A DNA stretch of 6,469 nt. Source: Campylobacteraceae bacterium (GTDB lineage Bacteria > Campylobacterota > Campylobacteria > Campylobacterales > Sulfurospirillaceae). The stretch spans positions 14,749-21,217 of the forward strand of contig JAFLKZ010000060.1 in assembly GCA_019162915.1 (NCBI GenBank). Reading direction: 5' to 3'. Under the pieces are notes generated by a model that worked only from the letters and a program-made list of their open reading frames with translations, made no database searches and was not told the DNA's origin. A program made the position numbers and the translations under genes. Shown one piece after another: positions 1 through 4,548 of this stretch (positions are counted from its first letter, which is position 1; each line of letters starts with the position of its first letter).

Positions 1-39
1 AAAGAAGCCTTGGAAACCGTTCATAAATTTGATAATTAA
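1..39 (+). CDS. C-terminal end of an unidentified protein (partial)
   Basis: An open plus-strand frame enters from the left edge and stops with TAA at 37-39. Only the last 12 residues, KEALETVHKFDN, are visible. The tail is short, charged and helical-looking. Some chemotaxis receptors of Campylobacterota end in a similar helix, but 12 residues cannot identify a family. The stop lies 7 bp from the stop of the minus-strand cytochrome b gene, so the two genes converge with almost no space for a separate terminator. That it is a real gene end is inferred from the tight convergent packing and the sensible residue composition. Confidence 0.45.
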   Translation, partial: KEALETVHKFDN

Positions 40-46
40 TTATTTT

Positions 47-1186
47 TTATTTAACATCTCGTGGTATACGAACAAGAGTATTATCAAAAATACCATCTTC
101 AAAATGCTGATGACATACAAAACAGTTTGATTTATCTTTTACAATACTACTTTTAAAGACTGTATTATCGATATTTTTATGAGCTTCCCGCCAATATGGA
201 GATTTAGTAATGGAAAGAGGGCGCATATCACCTAGTGAATCTAATGTTTTAAATGAAATTTTACGTGTAGAATTTTCAGCACTATTAGCAAGTATATAGG
301 TTTTGATACTATCTTGGTCTATATTGGAAATATTATTTTCCGTTATTTTTTCACCAAAGTGATTTTCAAGCCCATCAAAAATTTTCATCCATGAGTCATT
401 TGGTAACATAAAGGGAGGATAGATTTTATGGCATTTACTACATTTATCATAAAACAGTACATTTTCTTTTTGAAAATCAATTGTTCCAAATTTATTTTTT
501 GTTAAAAAACTCTCTTCGTGACTCAATACAAAATAAAGAACCCCCACAGATAAAAATATGGCAGAATACGCAAAAATATTTCTTGTCTGAGACATTTTTG
601 TATCTTTACCCTCACAATTTTTATATCCAGTAATCATTGCTAATACCATATCTGTCTTGTGATAAAACTGTTCAACCAAGACTCCTAAAACATGAATGAT
701 TGCCCAAAAAAAGAGAATATAAGAGATATACTTGTGCAGCGCTAAAAGCATATAAGAATGACGATAGTAGTACTCATTGAGCCATGCAAAAACGCCACTT
801 GCTTCTTGTATACCATAAAGAAGCATTCCACTCATCACAATAATATAACCTAAAAAAAGAACAATAATAGTAAACCAACTAGAAGCAGCATTGTGACCAG
901 CGTGTATTTTTCGCCATCTGTCTTCCATTTTTTCAACAAAGTAGTACTTAAGTTCTTTAAATTTGAGTTTAAATGTATCAAAAGTTGCATAACTAGGTCC
1001 CACAAAACCCCAAATAATTCTAAAGGTTAGGACGATACCAAAGATAAAACCAAGCGCGATATGTAGTTTAAATTTATCATCACAAAAAGAGGTGATGAAA
1101 GAGAGTATAAAAGAAGTAGCTATAATCCAGTGAATAATTCTTGTGCATAAAGGCCATACAAAAACTTTTCCAATTTTTTTATTCAT
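47..1186 (-). CDS. Cytochrome b561-type membrane subunit fused to a C-terminal diheme cytochrome c (DHC) domain
   Basis: This 379-residue protein has two parts. Residues 1-200 resemble the cytochrome b561 / Ni-Fe-hydrogenase cytochrome b family: hydrophobic helices near 17-35, 41-63, 103-124 and 147-171, with candidate heme b ligands H19, H42, H151 and H165 (the last pair 14 apart in one helix, as in HupC-type proteins). A fifth helix near 204-222 brings the chain to the periplasm. Residues 243-379 match the diheme cytochrome c (DHC) family: heme motifs CSKCH (249-253) and CFVCH (355-359), LENHFG with H276 and YWREAH with H336 as possible distal ligands, and the family-like ending DGIFDNTLVRIP. 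Known DHC proteins pass electrons between a membrane cytochrome b and a small cytochrome (SHP in Rhodobacter); here cytochrome b and DHC are one chain. It is the last gene of a three-gene operon, 60 bp after the cytochrome c gene. Its ribosome site is weak (AGAAAG, no GGAG). Likely role, inferred: transmembrane electron transfer between periplasmic c hemes and the quinone pool. Confidence 0.88.
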   Translation of the reverse strand: MNKKIGKVFVWPLCTRIIHWIIATSFILSFITSFCDDKFKLHIALGFIFGIVLTFRIIWGFVGPSYATFDTFKLKFKELKYYFVEKMEDRWRKIHAGHNAASSWFTIIVLFLGYIIVMSGMLLYGIQEASGVFAWLNEYYYRHSYMLLALHKYISYILFFWAIIHVLGVLVEQFYHKTDMVLAMITGYKNCEGKDTKMSQTRNIFAYSAIFLSVGVLYFVLSHEESFLTKNKFGTIDFQKENVLFYDKCSKCHKIYPPFMLPNDSWMKIFDGLENHFGEKITENNISNIDQDSIKTYILANSAENSTRKISFKTLDSLGDMRPLSITKSPYWREAHKNIDNTVFKSSIVKDKSNCFVCHQHFEDGIFDNTLVRIPRDVK

Positions 1187-1197
1187 TTTATTCTTTC

Positions 1198-1235
1198 TTA
1201 TGATTTCTGATGAAAAAAATCATCAGAAATCATAA
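1198..1235 (-). repeat. Perfect 16-bp intergenic stem-loop between the cytochrome c and cytochrome b genes
   Basis: Positions 1198-1213 are the exact reverse complement of 1220-1235, leaving a six-base loop (A on the plus strand, U in the operon transcript). The structure fills most of the 60-bp gap and ends 11 bases before the cytochrome b start codon. No T-run follows it on either strand, so it is not a standard intrinsic terminator. As a transcript hairpin it could protect the upstream message, be a processing site, or lower translation of the cytochrome b gene, whose Shine-Dalgarno sequence is weak. A two-fold protein-binding site is also possible. Confidence 0.75.
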
Positions 1236-1246
1236 TACTTAAATTC

Positions 1247-1621
1247 TTATTTAGTTATATTAAAAGTATCAAATAAATACTTTGCCATGGCTTTAGTATC
1301 GTAAGTGTAACCTTTTTCAGCAAGTTTTTTCATGTTATGTTCCATAACATCATGCTCTGAAGCTGTTGATTGACCAAGTCCACCATTTTTAACATCAAAC
1401 AAATCCATCTCAAACTCTTGAACTGTTTTTTTGTTAAGAGCTGGTGATTTTTTCTCAGCCATTCCCTCACCTTTGTCTCCATGACAATGTGCACACGTTG
1501 CTTTGTAAACTTCTGCTGGAGTGTATTTATACGTAATAATCTCAGCTTTGGGTTTATTGTCACATCCAGTTAAGAGAAGTAAAGCTGTTGCTGCAAATAG
1601 TGCTAAAGTTATTTTTTTCAT
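1247..1621 (-). CDS. Lipid-anchored monoheme cytochrome c (class I type)
   Basis: A 124-residue exported cytochrome. The N-terminus is a lipoprotein signal: two lysines, a hydrophobic stretch and the lipobox LTGC at 17-20, so C20 should become the lipidated first residue. D21 follows; in E. coli, Asp at this position keeps lipoproteins at the inner membrane, which would suit a partner of the membrane cytochrome b. The heme c site is CAHCH (43-47), followed by the glycine-rich GDKGEG typical of class I cytochromes. M93 or M97 in VMEHNM could be the sixth ligand; which one cannot be decided by eye. The C-terminal helix around 108-121 (DTKAMAKYLFDTF) is also usual for the fold. A clean AAGGA site seven bases upstream supports the start. 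The gene sits 31 bp after the flavoprotein gene and 60 bp before the cytochrome b-DHC gene. It probably carries electrons between the two; the direct partners are inferred from gene order. Confidence 0.9.
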   Translation of the reverse strand: MKKITLALFAATALLLLTGCDNKPKAEIITYKYTPAEVYKATCAHCHGDKGEGMAEKKSPALNKKTVQEFEMDLFDVKNGGLGQSTASEHDVMEHNMKKLAEKGYTYDTKAMAKYLFDTFNITK

Positions 1622-1628
1622 TAGTTTT

Positions 1629-1633
1629 TCCTT
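1629..1633 (-). promoter_or_regulatory. Ribosome binding site of the cytochrome c gene
   Basis: AAGGA on the minus strand, seven bases from the ATG at 1621. It is much stronger than the site before the next gene, suggesting the cytochrome c is made in larger amounts than the cytochrome b-DHC protein. Confidence 0.7.
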
Positions 1634-1652
1634 TATTATTTATTTAACTTGA

Positions 1653-3122
1653 TTAAGCTCTACCTGAGAGCATACCGTAAATAGTCATAGGTTTTAATGC
1701 ATAAACCTTTAACAACCACCACAACCATCTCTCTTTTGTAGGGTCAAGAGGGAATGAAGGAGTTGGTTTACCTGTCCAATTAAATTCAGCTAACATAACG
1801 GTTCCTATACTCGTAATGAGAGGACAAACTGTATATCCATCATAGGCAGAAGGTAATTTATCTTTTTTCTCCATAACAGCTATAAGATTATCAGCTACAA
1901 CGCCATATTGCTTTCTAACACTTCCGCCTGTTTTCGCCATAGGAAGAGCTGCTGTATCTCCTAGACAAAATATATTTTTATAAGTGACATGTTGAAGTGT
2001 TTCTTTCACTACAGGAACCCAACCTTTTGCTGAGCCAACTGGTGATTTTCCTACGATATCTGGGGCTTTTTGTGGAGGTGTTACATGGATGAAGTCATAC
2101 TTTTTTTCTACTTTTTTTGACATTGACACCATGGTGTATTCTTTTAAATCCTCATCGTACTCACCTTTTTCGAGCCACTTTTTCTCAAATGTTGCCATTT
2201 TCTTTTCTGTATCTATTTCTACTAGATTGGTTTTATATTCCCATTTAAAATCTCTTTGCTTAAATTGTTCTAAGATAGCTGTGTGATATTCTGGTACGCC
2301 AAACATTTTATCACCACTTGGGCAGAAGGTCATTTCGACTTTATTTCTCACCCCAGCTTCAACAAGTCGTTCATGGGTAAGATACATAATTTTTTTAGGA
2401 GCACCACCGCATTTTATTGCTGTGTCTGGATCTGTAAAAATTGCTTGGAGCTTTTCTGGACCAGTGTGCGCTTTTGCTTTTGCAATTAATTCTTGAATAC
2501 CTTTATAAGTATCAACGGCACCATCAGCAAAATAGATAGAGTAAACACCATTTTTTCCGACTTTTTTCTTAACGATGTCATTTTCACCTAGTGAAGTAAT
2601 CTCACCTTCAAGTCCTTTGATAGCACCATAATTGAGCATAAGTCCCATTGCAATTATCATATAATCATAACTTATCTCTGCACCACTCGCTGTTTTTACT
2701 TTATTGTTAATAGGGTCAAAGGAGACAACTGAATCTTTAATGAACTTTACACCTTTGGGAACAAAGTCTTCTGTTTTATACTCAATGTCACTTTTTTGCC
2801 ACACTCCGCCAGCAATTAAAGTCTGTCCTGGTTGATAAGAAACTGATTTTGGATTTGGCTCTATAACGGTAATATCTGGATTTGAGAGCATATTGGTAAG
2901 TTTAGCAGCAGTTGCAATTCCTGCAAGTCCTCCACCTACTATCAAAATCTTTCCTGTTGCATTTGACGCTGCTCTAGCTTCCGTAGCAGTAACGCTTCCT
3001 GCTAAGACACCTGCGGCAATTGGAGATGTTGCCAAAAACTTCATTGCATCACGGCGTGACATCACACCCTCATGCTTTTCAATCTCACAGAGAATTTCTT
3101 CAATGATTTTGTCCGATTTCAT
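1653..3122 (-). CDS. Tat-exported FAD-dependent oxidoreductase, type II sulfide:quinone oxidoreductase-like
   Basis: A 489-residue flavoprotein, numbered from the start at 3122. A twin-arginine signal SRRDAMKF (22-29) precedes a hydrophobic stretch and a likely cleavage site after ARA (51). The FAD-binding fold starts with KILIVGGGLAG (58-68). SYQPGQTLIAGG, IKCGGAPKKIMYL (C238), HVTPPQKAPDIV, KETLQH, LGDTAALPMAKT and the ending DGYTVCPL...AEFNW...KERWLWW all follow the layout of type II (human-like) SQR, including the C-terminal region that binds the membrane in that family. SQRs oxidise sulfide to sulfane sulfur at two cysteines and pass electrons through FAD to quinone. C238 matches the first redox cysteine; the second, normally in GDC, is replaced by T390, while a cysteine occurs four residues earlier (C386). 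An in-frame ATG at 3185 is less likely to be the start: it lacks a Shine-Dalgarno sequence and lies at the predicted transcription start. The ATG at 3122 has AAGGA seven bases upstream. Another ATG at 3062, just before the twin arginines, is possible. Sulfide or polysulfide oxidation in the periplasm is inferred, not shown. Confidence 0.87.
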   Translation of the reverse strand: MKSDKIIEEILCEIEKHEGVMSRRDAMKFLATSPIAAGVLAGSVTATEARAASNATGKILIVGGGLAGIATAAKLTNMLSNPDITVIEPNPKSVSYQPGQTLIAGGVWQKSDIEYKTEDFVPKGVKFIKDSVVSFDPINNKVKTASGAEISYDYMIIAMGLMLNYGAIKGLEGEITSLGENDIVKKKVGKNGVYSIYFADGAVDTYKGIQELIAKAKAHTGPEKLQAIFTDPDTAIKCGGAPKKIMYLTHERLVEAGVRNKVEMTFCPSGDKMFGVPEYHTAILEQFKQRDFKWEYKTNLVEIDTEKKMATFEKKWLEKGEYDEDLKEYTMVSMSKKVEKKYDFIHVTPPQKAPDIVGKSPVGSAKGWVPVVKETLQHVTYKNIFCLGDTAALPMAKTGGSVRKQYGVVADNLIAVMEKKDKLPSAYDGYTVCPLITSIGTVMLAEFNWTGKPTPSFPLDPTKERWLWWLLKVYALKPMTIYGMLSGRA

Positions 3123-3129
3123 TTGCCCA

Positions 3130-3134
3130 TCCTT
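3130..3134 (-). promoter_or_regulatory. Ribosome binding site deciding the flavoprotein start
   Basis: AAGGA on the minus strand lies seven bases before the ATG at 3122. The upstream in-frame ATG at 3185 is preceded only by an AT-rich sequence that forms the promoter -10 box. This supports 3122 as the start, which shortens the longest reading frame by 21 codons. Confidence 0.65.
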
Positions 3135-3191
3135 AATTTGTATGTTCCCCATTCTACTTTTAAAAGTCTGAATTTTTCCTTGCATAGTAAT

Positions 3192-3197
3192 ATTATA
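3192..3197 (-). promoter_or_regulatory. Probable -10 box of the redox operon promoter
   Basis: A perfect TATAAT, preceded by AAG, on the minus strand upstream of the flavoprotein gene. A convincing -35 box is not seen, as is common in Campylobacterota, where an AT-rich upstream tract often stands in. Transcription would start near 3185, giving a leader of about 60 bases before the ATG at 3122. Confidence 0.5.
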
Positions 3198-3318
3198 CTT
3201 GATTATTTTAGTTGTTTATAAAATGGCAAAAAAATTTAACAAATATACTTTTTTTAAACCTGAAATTAAGTTTTTTATAAGTAAAATAATTCGTTAAAAT
3301 TAATTATAAAGTTAAAAA
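3198..3318. other. Divergent intergenic region
   Basis: This AT-rich stretch separates the minus-strand redox operon from the plus-strand genes and must hold the upstream parts of both promoters. On the plus strand TAAAAT at 3295-3300 is a possible -10 box for the small membrane protein gene. GTTAAAA occurs at 3293, 3311 and 3321; in such AT-rich sequence this may be chance. No hairpin or recognisable operator palindrome (for example an FNR-type TTGAT-N4-ATCAA) was found. Confidence 0.4.
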
Positions 3319-3540
3319 ATGTTAAAAAAAGAATTTTTCATATTTACATCAATTTTTTTGTTTCTAGCCCTTGGTATGCACATGAGTCAATGGTTAACAC
3401 ATCCACTAGAACACCTCTTAAGATTAGAAAGCCATAAAATGCCTTACCATCCACTTTTATATACTACATTAGTTTATATTCTTCTCTTCATTATTAGACG
3501 TATTGTGGTTATTGTTTTCAACCTTTTTCGTAGAAGATAG
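3319..3540 (+). CDS. Small two-helix membrane protein with a histidine-rich loop, unknown function
   Basis: A 73-residue protein of no family I recognise. Two hydrophobic helices are visible, near residues 5-22 and 46-69. Lysines at 3-4 and arginines at 60-61 and 71-73 put both ends on the cytoplasmic side by the positive-inside rule, leaving residues 21-45 as a periplasmic loop. That loop holds five histidines (21, 28, 32, 39, 44), including LTHPLEHLL, which could bind a metal or heme, but no known motif is evident. The upstream sequence lacks a good Shine-Dalgarno site. The gene ends 11 bp before the Ppx/GppA-like gene, so the two are probably co-transcribed. Hydrophobic periodicity, the charge pattern and the fit between its neighbours argue that it is real. 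Confidence 0.68.
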   Translation: MLKKEFFIFTSIFLFLALGMHMSQWLTHPLEHLLRLESHKMPYHPLLYTTLVYILLFIIRRIVVIVFNLFRRR

Positions 3541-3551
3541 TAGACATTACG

Positions 3552-4454
3552 ATGATTGGTTGCGACCTTGGTTCCAATACACTGAGAATTGTACAAATTG
3601 ATTGCACCACCAAAAAACGCGTAAAAGCATACGAAAAAATTGTAAGAACAGCAAAAGACTTACATGTCAGTGGTATTATCTCACAAACATCAAAAAACAA
3701 TATTTTTCTAGCACTAAGCGAAGCATCTACTCTCTTTGACTTTAAAAATCATAAAAGTTTTTGCGTCACTACAGAGGCTATGAGAGTAGCACAAAATGCA
3801 CCTGAAATTCTACAAGAGATTGATGAAAAATTTGGTTTGAAATTTGAAATTATTAGCGGAAAAACCGAAGCATTTCTGACATCTTTAGCTATAGAAAATG
3901 CACTTAAACGAGAAGGACTTGAATTTCAAAATTACGTTCTTTTTGATTTAGGAGGAGGCTCTACTGAAATTACATTTTGCAAAAATGGCAACCGAAAAAG
4001 TCAAAGTTTTCCTTTTGGCATTATCAATATTGCAGAAAAATATAAAGAAAATTTAGAAGAAAAAGTAACGCTTGCTGTTTCAACAATCGATGCATTTATC
4101 TCCAATCAAGGAAATATTCCACATAAGTATCAACAATTAATTGCCACAGCAGGAACTCCCACCACGGTGTGTGCATATTTGCAAAATTTAGATTATGCCC
4201 ATTATGATTCTTCCAAAATAAATGGAAAAACTTTACATGTAAACGATTTTAATAAAGCTTTGACCTCCTTAATGGCATTAAGTCATGAGGAGGCTGAGCG
4301 CTATACTGGTACTAATCGAAGGGATTTAGTCGTTGTTGGTATTTCTATTGTAAAAGCATTGATGCAAAAATTGGGATTTGAAACCTGTATAGTAATGGAT
4401 GATGGGCTAAGAGAAGGTGTTGCTATTTCAAATTGTAACACAATTGTTTCTTAA
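3552..4454 (+). CDS. Short Ppx/GppA-family phosphatase (exopolyphosphatase / pppGpp phosphohydrolase-like)
   Basis: A 300-residue cytoplasmic protein of the ASKHA fold. It starts with IGCDLGSNTLR (2-12), the first phosphate loop of the Ppx/GppA family. SGKTEA (102-107) contains E106, the position of the conserved catalytic glutamate. DLGGGSTEI (132-140) is the second phosphate loop, ATAGTPTTV (198-206) a further nucleotide-site segment, and DDGLREGVAI (283-292) the family's usual closing motif. The family releases phosphate from polyphosphate or converts pppGpp to ppGpp. E. coli Ppx is about 500 residues; this protein has only the two N-terminal domains and lacks the C-terminal HD-like region, so polyphosphate and pppGpp activities cannot be told apart here. 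No strong Shine-Dalgarno precedes it, and translation may depend on the small membrane protein gene ending 11 bp upstream. A role in phosphate or stringent signalling is inferred from the family. Confidence 0.88.
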   Translation: MIGCDLGSNTLRIVQIDCTTKKRVKAYEKIVRTAKDLHVSGIISQTSKNNIFLALSEASTLFDFKNHKSFCVTTEAMRVAQNAPEILQEIDEKFGLKFEIISGKTEAFLTSLAIENALKREGLEFQNYVLFDLGGGSTEITFCKNGNRKSQSFPFGIINIAEKYKENLEEKVTLAVSTIDAFISNQGNIPHKYQQLIATAGTPTTVCAYLQNLDYAHYDSSKINGKTLHVNDFNKALTSLMALSHEEAERYTGTNRRDLVVVGISIVKALMQKLGFETCIVMDDGLREGVAISNCNTIVS

Positions 4455-4475
4455 TATTATTTTAACGGCATACTT

Positions 4476-4499
4476 ATTAAAGCGGGAGCCTTCTTTAAT
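4476..4499 (+). terminator. Weak dyad after the Ppx/GppA gene, possible terminator
   Basis: ATTAAAG at 4476-4482 is the exact reverse complement of CTTTAAT at 4493-4499, with a ten-base GC-richer loop. It lies 21 bases after the Ppx/GppA stop codon and is followed by a T-rich but interrupted sequence. The stem is AT-rich and short, so it would be a poor terminator. Its position just upstream of the ilvB -10 box also allows an operator. Confidence 0.25.
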
Positions 4500-4509
4500 C
4501 TTTATTTGC

Positions 4510-4515
4510 TATAAT
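4510..4515 (+). promoter_or_regulatory. -10 box of the ilvB promoter
   Basis: A perfect TATAAT preceded by TTTGC, matching the usual Campylobacterota sigma-70 pattern of a T-rich tract, a G two bases before the box and then TATAAT. Transcription would begin near 4522, leaving a leader of about 27 bases. That is too short for a leader-peptide attenuator or a T-box, so control by attenuation is unlikely. Confidence 0.6.
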
Positions 4516-4537
4516 TATGGACTTTTTTAAAATTGCA

Positions 4538-4543
4538 AAGGAG
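4538..4543 (+). promoter_or_regulatory. Ribosome binding site of ilvB
   Basis: AAGGAG five bases before the ATG at 4549. It is the best Shine-Dalgarno match in the window and fixes the ilvB start. Confidence 0.75.
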
Positions 4544-4548
4544 AAGTC

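Noticed and set aside
34..46. AT-rich palindrome-like sequence between the convergent gene ends
   Set aside because: There is no GC stem; it is too weak to call a terminator for either strand.
1330..1563. A 77-codon minus-strand frame inside the cytochrome c gene
   Set aside because: It lies in another frame of a clear heme-c gene, has no recognisable motif and no ribosome site; it is a shadow.
2089..2489. Two plus-strand frames of 65 and 68 codons antisense to the flavoprotein gene
   Set aside because: The composition (F-, S- and C-rich) is what the antisense of a normal gene gives, and the opposite strand is strongly supported as coding.
2893..3171. A 92-codon plus-strand frame opposite the flavoprotein N-terminus
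   Set aside because: It is the antisense of the Tat signal and FAD-binding region, with no domain of its own and no ribosome site.
3293..3327. Three GTTAAAA copies near the small membrane protein start
   Set aside because: Spacing is irregular (18 and 10 bases), one copy is coding, and A/T-rich heptamers are expected by chance here.
3518..3700. A 60-codon minus-strand frame opposite the start of the Ppx/GppA gene
   Set aside because: It overlaps the phosphate-loop coding region on the other strand and shows no independent motif.
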